This document shows positions 54,900 through 62,763 of a stretch of 64,000 nt of DNA, one piece after another. Within the stretch, counting starts at the first letter, position 1. Every line of letters starts with the position of its first letter. Source of the DNA: Maritalea mobilis (GTDB lineage: Bacteria > Pseudomonadota > Alphaproteobacteria > Rhodobacterales > Rhodobacteraceae); contig NZ_JAHVKE010000006.1 of assembly GCF_019800885.1 (NCBI RefSeq), positions 62,001-126,000 on the forward strand, read 5' to 3'. The notes beneath the pieces were generated by a model that had not been told where the DNA came from, did not search any database, and was given only the letters and a program-made list of their open reading frames with translations. Both the position numbers and the translations under genes were made by a program.

Positions 54900-56321
54900 C
54901 TACGGAAACACGCAAAGTCTAAGGCCAGCAGGATTTTCTAGACACTCAAACGCCAGCCCTTCCATACTACGGTTCACCCGTTGTGCTGGGTCGCCCGAAA
55001 GAATTGCCGCTGCAGTTTCCTCGTATCGCTCGCCTTGTACGAAAGCTTCGTAGGTACCAAGGTTTGGAAGGGTAATGGAGTGGTTCATCCAGCCTTCCCC
55101 GTCGAATTCAGAAAACGTAACGGCTTGATGACAAGGGCCCCAATACCGCTCTGTCACTCCTTCATACAGCGAACAGAGTGTCCATTGGGTCGCTTCAAAA
55201 TCGAAAGCCATTTGTGTGCCTAGGGCTGAAATCTCCGTCGAAGGATGGAGCGTGGCCCATGTCGGGAAGCTCTCTGACCATAAACCGTTTTCGGACGAGC
55301 AGTTGCCAATGCGGAGACCAGTTCTGCCATCCCAAACGCAGACCTGAGCAGAGTCGGTCCCCAGCATTACTCCACACTCAGCGCCATAGAGACCGTTCCT
55401 CGACGTATCAATTCGGTAGCTACCAGATGGAAATCGTTCACCGTTGGCTGCATGAACAGCCCTAGCTATCGAATGTGAATAGGGAGCGCTGAATGAAAAA
55501 ACCTGGCGCGAGTAAAGACCACTCTCGTAACGGCTTCCTCCACGTTGTTCCCAAGCAGCTATAGCGTTTTCGCAAAGCATGTCGCCGTGCGAAGGGCGCA
55601 ATTGACCCTCAGTAGGGACTGCGACTCCTGATAACTGAATGTCATAAGCTAGCGCTTCCCGAATTGTAGAGATGTACAGCATTTGGTCTGGAGGTGTTTC
55701 CAGCATGCGGGCCATCAATTCCGCCGGTATCATCTCAGTACTTCTGCGCGGGTGCGGTAATGTGGCAAGCTCCATCAACCGAAATGACGCGTCGATGCCA
55801 TAGTCGTAGGCCGTTGACATGTCGTCAGCCGTGTAAGTCATCGCTTCGTCTAGGGTCATGCGAGGCCGGTGGAAACCTAGTCGTGCTCCAACTTCCAGCG
55901 TCCTACTGACCCTATTGTGCTCATCGCCTCTAACTCGGCCCATCATGAACATTACAGCGCAAATTGATAAGCACTCGGAATCAGCTTCAATGTAAGTTTG
56001 CACACCAGTTTCGTAGAACAACTGGGACAGTCTAAGACCCTCAAAAACGCTGCCACCGGGGCTATCCAGGCAAACAACCGTGTGAGAGACCCAAGGAAGA
56101 GGAGCATCTTCCTCAACCTGCTGCCGTAGCCTGTCAAAGACTTCAAAGTCTCCGGCGACTATTGGGCCTGAGATACTTAAGTTACAGGAGGCTTGATCTA
56201 CTCTTTGTATGCTGGCTGCGAAGCCATCTTCTGTTGCAAACCCCGTGATTGCGGTCGCGATAACCAGCGCCCTCACAAATGAACCTGCGCAAAAACTGTG
56301 ATTTACCATGCTGTATAGCAT
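54900..56321 (-). CDS. Secreted ClpP-fold serine-protease-like protein (COG3904 type)
   Basis: 473 aa from the Met at 56321 (56309 is alternative); the frame opens at 56390. A signal peptide is likely (SFCAGSFVRALVIATAITGFA). The next ~170 residues match periplasmic proteins with a ClpP/crotonase fold: TVVCLDSPGGSVFEGLRLSQLFYETGVQTYI, then the Ser in SECLSICAVMFMMGR and the His in ARLGFHRP, in the family order. The remaining ~280 residues have many Trp and Cys and no recognised domain. Composition is AT-richer than the chromosome. Not a usual island housekeeping gene, so probably cargo; substrate unknown. Confidence 0.8.
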   Translation of the reverse strand: MLYSMVNHSFCAGSFVRALVIATAITGFATEDGFAASIQRVDQASCNLSISGPIVAGDFEVFDRLRQQVEEDAPLPWVSHTVVCLDSPGGSVFEGLRLSQLFYETGVQTYIEADSECLSICAVMFMMGRVRGDEHNRVSRTLEVGARLGFHRPRMTLDEAMTYTADDMSTAYDYGIDASFRLMELATLPHPRRSTEMIPAELMARMLETPPDQMLYISTIREALAYDIQLSGVAVPTEGQLRPSHGDMLCENAIAAWEQRGGSRYESGLYSRQVFSFSAPYSHSIARAVHAANGERFPSGSYRIDTSRNGLYGAECGVMLGTDSAQVCVWDGRTGLRIGNCSSENGLWSESFPTWATLHPSTEISALGTQMAFDFEATQWTLCSLYEGVTERYWGPCHQAVTFSEFDGEGWMNHSITLPNLGTYEAFVQGERYEETAAAILSGDPAQRVNRSMEGLAFECLENPAGLRLCVFP

Positions 56322-56341
56322 GTTGAGCTCGGTAGATTCTT

Positions 56342-56830
56342 TCAAGGCTCTTGGTGAGACGCGCATCGTTTTTGCCGCCAATCGGCCCACCTCTTGCGCT
56401 GGGCTTCAGAGATGCGCGCCCGTCCGTCTGCCGTTCTAGGCCCCGTGCTGGCCCCGCCATGGAATTTACACCGCGTCTTGCCGGGTAGTGCCTTTGCCCT
56501 GCATGGGGTGCCCTTGCGGGTTCGAGCGCCGCAGGTTCTCTGCCCACCGCGCGTATTGCGCGGTAAGACCCCACCCCGTGCGCCCGTATTGGTGTCAAAT
56601 AATTCCCTTTGGGCGTCCTGAAACCGTGCCGATGGATACACGCCGCGTTGTGAGATGTGCCCCAAGCCCAGCGCCTTTAGCATCCGTTCAACGGCATATC
56701 CGCGAAGGTCGATTTCCGCCTTCCGTTCGCAATATCGGATGGTGTCAGGATGCAGCCCTGCCGCCTGTGCCAGCGCCCTGCGAGACAAACCCGCGTGCAA
56801 TCGCGCCGCCCGCAGATCATCCCCCCTCAT
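56342..56830 (-). CDS. XRE-type HTH protein with C-terminal HGGxSTGP motif
   Basis: 162 aa. An N-terminal Cro/CI HTH (LRAARLHAGLSRRALAQAAGLHPDTIRYCERK, residues ~6-38) is joined to a C-terminal motif CGARTRKGTPCRAKALPGKTRCKFHGGASTGPRTADGRARI (~98-140). The HGG-x-STGP motif is a widespread signature of short proteins in phage-like elements of alphaproteobacteria; its biochemical role is not known to me. The gene reads away from a cluster of 15-bp repeats 100-190 bp upstream, which could be its operators. Confidence 0.85.
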   Translation of the reverse strand: MRGDDLRAARLHAGLSRRALAQAAGLHPDTIRYCERKAEIDLRGYAVERMLKALGLGHISQRGVYPSARFQDAQRELFDTNTGARGGVLPRNTRGGQRTCGARTRKGTPCRAKALPGKTRCKFHGGASTGPRTADGRARISEAQRKRWADWRQKRCASHQEP

Positions 56831-56930
56831 GCCGTGCCCTTTCCGTCATTCTGGAAAAGCCCTGCCTATGGCTAGAATGTAGATATGTCCTGTTTCTTGT
56901 GACGCCCGGTGCCGGATTTCAGCGCCGCGC

Positions 56931-57020
56931 GTCACTGTTTTTGTGCCAGTTCTGCCTATTGCTTCATCACGTTCGCGCTGGGCGTCACTGTTTTTGTGAC
57001 GTGGTGTCACTGTTTTTGTG
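56931..57020. repeat. Cluster of three GTCACTGTTTTTGTG repeats
   Basis: Identical 15-bp copies at 56931-56945, 56984-56998 and 57006-57020, all in the same orientation, with start-to-start distances of 53 and 22 bp. The middle copy extends to GTCAC-N7-GTGAC, so each has dyad character. A degenerate copy (CTGTTTCTTGTGAC) lies near 56890. Spacing excludes a CRISPR array. They are either iterons of a replication origin or operators of the adjacent HTH gene. Confidence 0.85.
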
Positions 57021-57028
57021 CGGGGCTT

Positions 57029-57078
57029 CTACGTTTCGCGCCACCTGACAAACCGCTTCAAGGCGGGCTTGCTGCCGG
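57029..57078 (-). pseudogene. 3' remnant of a winged-helix gene, paralogue of the gene at 59355
   Basis: On the minus strand these bases translate to SGSKPALKRFVRWRET then stop, closely matching the GKPALKRFVQWRKY end of the intact gene at 59355-59747. The 34-bp cores 57039-57072 and 59365-59398 differ at four positions. Upstream of this stretch the similarity stops and the cargo cassette begins. It is therefore a truncated copy of the element's winged-helix gene. Confidence 0.75.
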
Positions 57079-57255
57079 AGAACGCCAGATCCCGTGGCGG
57101 AAATCAGAGGTTCTTTCCCCGCAACCCGCTTTCAAGGTAGGGGGCCACAATCGCTTGCATGCAGCGCTTTGGTATCCACCCGATGCTCAAGCGCGTTGCG
57201 CTGTGCGACACTATATGTTCCGTTAAGTAGGTGATTTCCAAACTGTGACGCAGTC

Positions 57256-58958
57256 ATGACAGAGACAACAAGAGCATTCTGTGTGTTTGAGGGTGGGGGT
57301 GCAAAAGGTGTAGCTCATTTGGGTGCGCTTAAAGCAATCCAACAGGACCAAGCATTGAACATCTGTGGATATGCCGGCACATCAGCTGGTGCAGTCGTTG
57401 CCGCACTGGCGGCTGCGGGGTGGAAGCCGGATGAACTTCTTTCCGTTGATTCTGACGGAAATGGTCGAAGCGTAGCTTTAGAAGAGGTCGATGTTCCCGA
57501 TGTGAAAACCCTCGCTGATTTTTTTGGGGAAGACTGGCCAAATCTGAGAAAAATACGAAAGATCTATCGTGGAGTGTATCGTAGGCGTAGTTGGTATCGG
57601 TCTGTTCTGCAACGCGCTTCGCTGGTGATCTTTATTGTGGTTTTCTTTCCGCTAATTTATTTAATTTATCGCGGTGCTGCACAATCCTTGGTCGGGTCCG
57701 GATTTTCAGAGGTTGTAAGGTTTGCCGCAGACTTTTTCTTGGTTCCATTGGCGTGGCTTGGATACGGCGCGGCCCTTCTCGCGTTCGCATATTATGGATA
57801 TATTTTCTTATTTCGATTTAGGGGTGGCGCAAGCCTTCTGCATGCAAGAACATATTGGATAAAGCGCTCGTAGCGCGAGTAACTCCAAAAGATGGCAAGC
57901 GCGTTACTTTCAGGGACATCTGGGATGAGAGGGCCGTCGACCTAAAGGTAGTGGCGACTGAACTACGTACGGGACGTATGGTTCTATTTGATGCGTACGA
58001 TACTCCTGATACCTGTGTATCTGATGCGGTGATGGCATCAGCGGCAATTCCTATTTTATTTAAGCCAGTTCTGATTGATGGAAAAGAGTACTGTGATGGT
58101 GGTTTAGTCTCAAATCTTCCGGCATGGACGTTTGATCGAAATAGGTTACTTGATGAAAGTTGTCTAACAATCTCGTCGATCCTATCGGATGCACCTCCGA
58201 TGGATGATGAGGCGCTTCGCTCTATAGCGCCTTTGCGTGGGGCTAGTTTGTATGAAAGAGTTGCTAGCTCAGCTTTGTCAGGCGCTTCAGACTTAAACAC
58301 CCGTGGGCTTCTGAACCACCTTAGACTTCCCTTGGAGCCAGGTTTTGGTCTTCTTGATTTTGAAAGAACTTCAAAGCACCTACAAGCTGTGCAAGACGCC
58401 ACTGATGTTTCGGCTAGTCGCTTGGAACTTTTGAGATATGAAATGGATAGTTTGGACGAGATCCATGGCCAAATTTCAGAGTATCTCAAACAGATTGGCG
58501 TGGATCCGGAGAGTCTGAGGACCGCCTTGGTGCGTGACGTTCGTCTTTCCGGGAGGAAACCTGCGGCATATAGACCATGGCGCTGTAGGGGTTACGAGAA
58601 CTACCAAGATGACTTGCTTTTGCTTCCAGCCAAGGACTCGCTGGTGTCTACCGCTGTGGAGACTAAGAGGCTGATTTACAAAGATATCACCACTGACGCC
58701 GGCGCTGCCGATTACTATAATCTGGGCACAGAAACTCGCTACGCTAAGTTGTTGCCTCGAGACCGTTGTTGGATTGTTGTTATCCCGGTCAATCATGATG
58801 GAACAAGCGGTTGTCGTAGCGAAAGTGGAATCGAGTTAACAAGAGCGATTACCATTGACGGTTCACATGCCCTGCCGAACAACTTGGTGCAGCACGCATC
58901 AAAAATGCGTGATCTTGTTGATGAATTCAGTGTATATACACCTTATGTAAACGATTGA
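57256..58958 (+). pseudogene. Patatin-like phospholipase with internal membrane helices, frameshifted
   Basis: Two frames together form one patatin of about 565 aa. The first (57256-57873) has the oxyanion loop VFEGGGAKGVAHLGAL, the nucleophile elbow GYAGTSAGAVVAAL, then two or three membrane helices (VIFIVVFFPLIYLIY; FFLVPLAWLGYGAALLAFAYYGYIF). The second (57855-58958) begins DKALVARVTPKDGKRVTFRDIW and carries the catalytic Asp in YCDGGLVSNLP. The frame change at ~57858 equals loss of one base in TATTGGAT. Each half alone lacks part of the Ser-Asp dyad. Intact relatives would hydrolyse membrane phospholipids. The DNA is AT-rich relative to the chromosome. It is either a recent mutation or a sequence error; a programmed shift lacks a slippery heptamer. 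Confidence 0.8.
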
Positions 58959-58996
58959 TCGGTAGAAACCACGTAGTAACGTACAGGAAGGTCACC

Positions 58997-59191
58997 GTGG
59001 AAAAAGCCAAGACACTTAAAGAGCGCCTTCACGATTCGCGAATGCAACACGCTGAAATGGTTAGGAGAATCGCTGAGCGTGACAAGGTGATGGCGGCTTC
59101 TGCACGACAGATTCTCGGCTTGAATGAGCGCGACTTCGACCCACACGTTGAAGACTGTGACGAAGCCGAAGAGACAGCTCTCGCGTCATAG
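58997..59191 (+). CDS. Small helical protein downstream of the patatin gene
   Basis: 64 aa from a GTG at 58997 preceded by GGAAGG at ideal distance. The protein is charged and helical (EKAKTLKERLHDSRMQHAEMVRRIAERDKVMAASARQIL) with an acidic tail (DFDPHVEDCDEAEET). It starts 38 bp after the patatin stop on the same strand and shares its AT-richer composition, so the two form a cargo unit. No family recognised; a regulator, immunity or accessory role is possible. Confidence 0.65.
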   Translation: MEKAKTLKERLHDSRMQHAEMVRRIAERDKVMAASARQILGLNERDFDPHVEDCDEAEETALAS

Positions 59192-59354
59192 TTTTGCGCT
59201 GAAGTGTTCGCAGTCACAGGCTTCTGACGAGAAGTACCATATTTTTCCGAGACGCTATCGTTGGTCGCGTGCTAGCCATTTTTGCGTGGCCGACTTTTGT
59301 GGCCGGATGCGCATCCGTCGGCATACGCTGCAGCATCGTCCTCTCAGCAAGAAT

Positions 59355-59747
59355 CTAGTATTTCCGCCACTGCACAAACCGCTTCAACGCGGGCTTGCCA
59401 TCGGTGTCGGTCTTGTATTCATCCAAAGCCCATCGCGCGGTTTTCCCGATGCCACTGGGTCCGAGGTGGTGGCCTTCCATCATGCGGATAAAGCCCTTGT
59501 CTTCGAGTTCTCGATAGTATCGGCCCACGCTGTTGCGATGCAGGTTCAACAGCTCCGCTGCGTCCCGGTGACTGAGCCGTATCGAGCCGTTGTTGCTGCC
59601 CTTATAGCGGCGTTTCAGTTCGATATAGAGCGCCCGTGCATTGCCGCTCAGACTGCACCATGCCGGGGTGACAAGCACCCATTCGGGCAACTGGACGAAA
59701 TGCGCGCCGCCGTGACCCTTGCCGCGCTTTCCTCGGGCTTTCGTCAT
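59355..59747 (-). CDS. Winged-helix protein, replication- or regulation-related, of the island
   Basis: 130 aa. Sequence begins MTKARGKRGKGHGGAHFVQLPEWVL, with a central winged helix (SGNARALYIELKRRYKGSNNGSIRLSHRDAAELLNLHRNSVGRYYRELEDKGFI, ~33-88) and the GKPALKRFVQWRKY tail. This type of helix-turn-helix protein recurs in Rhodobacterales integrated elements, with similarity to plasmid/phage replication initiator helices. Start at 59747 overlaps the preceding micro-gene (ATGA). A truncated copy of its tail lies at 57029-57078. Confidence 0.8.
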   Translation of the reverse strand: MTKARGKRGKGHGGAHFVQLPEWVLVTPAWCSLSGNARALYIELKRRYKGSNNGSIRLSHRDAAELLNLHRNSVGRYYRELEDKGFIRMMEGHHLGPSGIGKTARWALDEYKTDTDGKPALKRFVQWRKY

Positions 59748-59911
59748 GGCACGCCCCCCAAGCCAATGAGCGCCCACAGGACGCCGCAAGCGAGCTTTGG
59801 CGACCCGACATAACCCAACACCAGGCGGGCCGGTTCTCCGGCCCGCTCAGTGTCCCGCAGCATGGAAATGCGCCAAGCATCCCCCAGCTTTTCGAGACAG
59901 TATGTTGTCAT
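59744..59911 (-). CDS. 55-aa protein of the island micro-operon
   Basis: A short frame, MTTYCLEKLGDAWRISMLR at the start, ending in a hydrophobic segment (ACGVLWALIGLGGVP). It overlaps the 32-aa gene upstream and the winged-helix gene downstream by four bases each (ATGA), which is strong evidence of coupled translation. No family recognised. Confidence 0.65.
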   Translation of the reverse strand: MTTYCLEKLGDAWRISMLRDTERAGEPARLVLGYVGSPKLACGVLWALIGLGGVP

Positions 59912-60006
59912 CCGCCAGCCCCCCAGATCAGGGCGGCCAGAGCGTGCGCCTGTGCCTCGGTCAGCCCGTGCAGGCGGCGAAGGTAGAGGATCTGCAAACG
60001 GGTCAT
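59908..60006 (-). CDS. 32-aa protein of the island micro-operon
   Basis: MTRLQILYLRRLHGLTEAQA then AHALAALIWGAGG. ATGA overlaps on both sides tie it to the HTH_39-like gene and the 55-aa gene. Small size makes it uncertain as a function-bearing product, but the coupling pattern favours translation. It resembles short phage proteins in which a Leu/Ala-rich helix follows TRLQ. Confidence 0.55.
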   Translation of the reverse strand: MTRLQILYLRRLHGLTEAQAHALAALIWGAGG

Positions 60007-60260
60007 GCCGTGCCCCCCTCTGCCCATCGCGTCACGGTCGAGCGCAGCACATAGCGTCCGTGGTATCCCGGAAAGTCGCCTTCGTGCGGTTCGTGGATGG
60101 TCTCAATCTCCACGCCCAAGGCGCGCAGATCATGCACATAGGCGGCCAGCCTTGGCGCGGGGTGCGTGATCGAGGTGCATCCCCTTTCGCCTGCCTCGCG
60201 CAGTCGGTCCAGTGCCCATTGCACACGGCCAGAGACGACAATGCGGAAACGGTCGCCCAT
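60003..60260 (-). CDS. Winged-helix protein (HTH_39-like) of the island
   Basis: 85 aa. VQWALDRLREAGERGCTSITHPAPRLAAYVHDLRALGVEIETIHEPHEGDFPGYHGRYVL has the order helix, HTH, wing of the short helix domain family annotated HTH_39 in phage-like elements. It is the first gene of the four-gene overlap cluster reading toward the cargo. Likely a DNA-binding control protein. Confidence 0.75.
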   Translation of the reverse strand: MGDRFRIVVSGRVQWALDRLREAGERGCTSITHPAPRLAAYVHDLRALGVEIETIHEPHEGDFPGYHGRYVLRSTVTRWAEGGTA

Positions 60261-60421
60261 GCTGGACGTGACGCGATACGCGGTGCCGGGTCGCTGACGC
60301 GTGCGGCGGCTTGCTACGTTTACGTGCTATTTGGGTGCAGCTAGTCGCGTTTGCATGACGGCTACCCCGGCCCGGTTCCTGTTGCAGCAGGTTCCGGGCC
60401 TTTTCATTGTGGCGTCCCATG

Positions 60422-60607
60422 TCAGGCTGCCCGCGCTTCGCGGCTTTCAAGCCAAGCTTCGATATCGGACCGTCGCCACCCGACAGCACGGCTTCCAAGT
60501 TTTACAGGTGCGGGAAACTCCCGGCGCGCGATTGCTTCATAAGTCCAAGAACGCCCCATGCCGGTTGCTTTCAGCACACGGGGTAAACGCCATATTTCGA
60601 CAGACAT
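60422..60607 (-). CDS. AlpA-family phage regulator / excisionase-like protein
   Basis: 61 aa: IWRLPRVLKATGMGRSWTYEAIARREFPAPVKLGSRAVGWRRSDIEAWLESR is the standard AlpA/MerR-like winged helix, in which a GRS-x-x-Y helix contacts DNA and the W-x-x-x-IxxWL segment closes the fold. AAAGGAAC precedes the ATG. AlpA-like proteins control integrase expression or act as excisionases. Confidence 0.9.
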   Translation of the reverse strand: MSVEIWRLPRVLKATGMGRSWTYEAIARREFPAPVKLGSRAVGWRRSDIEAWLESREARAA

Positions 60608-60678
60608 CTTTGTTCCTTTCCGGTTGCAAATGGTTGCAAGCGGAATTTAGTAGATGTCTCAGTTTTTTGCCAAAGGAG

Positions 60679-61343
60679 TTAATTCCACTGGGCGGGGAAC
60701 TTTTCCTCCTTAACGTCCTTCACGGCTTGGCGCGCCCAAGTCTCAACGCTACCATTGACGTCAAATGTATCAAATGCGACAGCAACAAAATCTAAAAACG
60801 GACCGCTTGCCTCGTATGTTATTGGGTCAGTCGTCACGGATGGTGCACGCCCTGCAAGGTCTCTGAACGCTGCACCACATGACCAAGCAATTGTCCTAGC
60901 TTCATTGTTTGTTGGGCGACCCCTTTTTTTACCTATGTCGAATTGTTGTTGGATATTCGAATTGGCTTGTTCCAATGCGGATTTGTACTCCGCCAGTGTC
61001 GTGGCAAAGGCTTGAAGGGTTTCGGCGCTTGGTATGTTTGTGTTGACTTCGTCAGTCGCACTTTGATCGATCAATTCTTGTGCAATGAAATGTGTCGTCG
61101 GATGGTCAATATGCTTGAGGTCATCAATGGCAGAATGCAAAAAACGGTTATCCTGTTCAGCGCTTTCACCTGCATTTCAATCTTTTTGTACCATTGTGGG
61201 CCGATCCTCCCAATCTTACAGAGCCGCACCGACATGGCAATTTGTGAGGCATGGCGTCCGATTCTATCCTTGGGTGCATTGGGAAACTGCGATGTGATAA
61301 TCTCAAGTGCTGTTTCCTGAAGAAAATCGACGTCTGTTTTCAT
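60679..61343 (-). pseudogene. Integrase-linked hypothetical gene, split by an apparent frameshift
   Basis: Begins MKTDVDFLQETALEIITSQF at 61343, overlapping the integrase stop as ATGA. That frame runs through QWYKKIEMQ near 61175 and is then out of register with the downstream frame ESAEQDNRFLHSAIDDLKHIDHPTTHFIAQEL, which continues to 60679. The shift equals loss of one base around 61160-61185. Together they would encode about 220 aa with a coiled mid-region (TLAEYKSALEQANSNIQQQF) and a GKKRGRPTNNEART basic motif. No known family. The second half alone could be translated as ~150 aa from a TTG at 61140. Confidence 0.6.
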
Positions 61344-62620
61344 TTTACTACCTTGAACCGGGTCGTCTTGCTGCCCTCGATGTTTCCGCACCGAACAAAC
61401 TTAGCCCAATCGGCCATCATCGCCCGTCGCCTTTCCAGCATGTCGGAGCGTTGATAGGCCCGCTCCACCTCGGACCCGATGAAATGGGCCAAGGCGATTT
61501 CCGCCATGTCACGGGCGTAGCCCTTTTCGGCGGCCCACTGGCGAAAGGTCGAGCGCAGGCCATGCGGCACGGCAGGGCGTTTCGTGCGTGGGTCGAGATA
61601 GCCCTTGCGGCCCGCCTTCACCTCGGCTTCCTGCATCCGGCGCATGACAGCGGAAATGGACATGTCCGACAGCATCCCGCCGCGCGGGGCGAAGAACACA
61701 TACGGGCTGCCTTCCATCCGTGGCAGGCTTTCGAGAAGGGCGACAGCCCCGGCGGTCAGGGGCACGCGATGGTCGCGGCCTGCCTTCATCCGAGACGCGG
61801 GAACGGTCCAAACCGGGTTGGTCCCGCCGCCTAGGTCGAGTTCATCCCACGTCATGCCCCGCACCTCACCCGAGCGTGCGGCGGTCAGTGTCAAGAATTA
61901 CAGCGCCTTCGCGGCCATCCCGTCGCGCTGGGCCAGATCCGCCCACCATTGCGCCACGTCGCCCAGCGCCAAGGCAGGATGGTGCTGGCCCTTCGCCACC
62001 TTGCTAGGGGCAGGCAACAGTTCCTTGAGGTTGCCGCGCCACGCCGCCGGATTGTCACCTTCCCGGTGCCCAGACACGGTTGCCCATGTCAGAACGGCCT
62101 CCACTTGGCCGCGAAGTTTCTTGGCTGTTACGGTGCGTTCCCGCCAATGCGGTCCGAGCATCCGCAGAACGTCCTTGGTCCCTATGTCCTGCACATGCAT
62201 CGGCCCCAGCACGGGCAACGCCAGCCGGTCGAGCGCGGAAAGCCATTGGCGGCGGTGCTTCTCGCTACGGAATTCCGACAGCTTAGCCTCAGCATAGGCG
62301 GCGACACATTCCGCGAAAGTGAGCGGTTTGGCTTTTGCCGCCCGCTTCTCGCCCAGCGGGTCGCCCCCCAGCATCGCCTTGCCGCGATTTTCCAGCGCCA
62401 CCCTTCGTGCCTCGGACAATGGGACGGCGGGCGGGCTGCCTAGCCCGAGTTCACACCGCTTGCCGCGAATGGTGATGCGCTGCACCCATTGTCGCGAACC
62501 ATTCTTAGCCACTCGCAGGAACAGGCCCTGGCCATCGAAGTATTTACCCGGTTCGGTGACGGTTTCCACGAACCGCGCCGATAGTGCCTTTTCCGGTTTC
62601 CTGACATTTTCACGCGGCAT
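61340..62620 (-). pseudogene. Tyrosine-recombinase integrase with in-frame TAA
   Basis: A P4-type integrase (~425 codons) from MPRENVRKPEKALSARFVETV at 62620. The N-terminal arm-binding/DUF4102-like domain (GKYFDGQGLFLRVAKNGSRQWVQRI) and core-binding domain precede the catalytic domain. In the catalytic domain the first Arg is in LTAARSGEVRG, HGLRSTF carries the HxxR, and the Tyr is in VERAYQRSDMLERRR. A TAA at 61898-61900 replaces an expected sense codon (ALxFLTLTAARSGEV) without changing frame, so the protein would stop at about residue 240, before the catalytic Arg. The region 62621-62763 holds the putative arm repeats and attR. Confidence 0.9.
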
Positions 62621-62623
62621 CTC

Positions 62624-62644
62624 ATCCCCCGCTTCATCCCCCAC
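62624..62644. repeat. Candidate integrase arm-site pair, right end
   Basis: ATCCCCCGC at 62624-62632 and ATCCCCCAC at 62636-62644, again with 12-bp period and the same sequence as at the left end. They lie just upstream of the integrase start, so integrase could also repress its own gene here. Confidence 0.55.
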
Positions 62645-62763
62645 AAAACCGTGGATTGCATAGGACTATGCCGGAACACATCGCACAGTGAAAGGCGGTA
62701 AGAGCCTTGTTTTGCGAAATTTTTTTGGGGTTTCCCGGAACATGCCGGAACGCGCAATGGCGG

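Noticed and set aside
56931..57020. CRISPR array
   Set aside because: Repeats are only 15 bp with start distances of 53 and 22 bp, no uniform spacers, and no cas genes.
57840..57873. Programmed -1 frameshift in the patatin gene
   Set aside because: No X-XXY-YYZ slippery heptamer or clear downstream hairpin is visible; a lost base fits better.
60369..60404. Hairpin GGCCCGG...CCGGGCC followed by TTTT on the plus strand
   Set aside because: It would terminate plus-strand transcription, but all genes around it are on the minus strand and no plus-strand gene ends before it.
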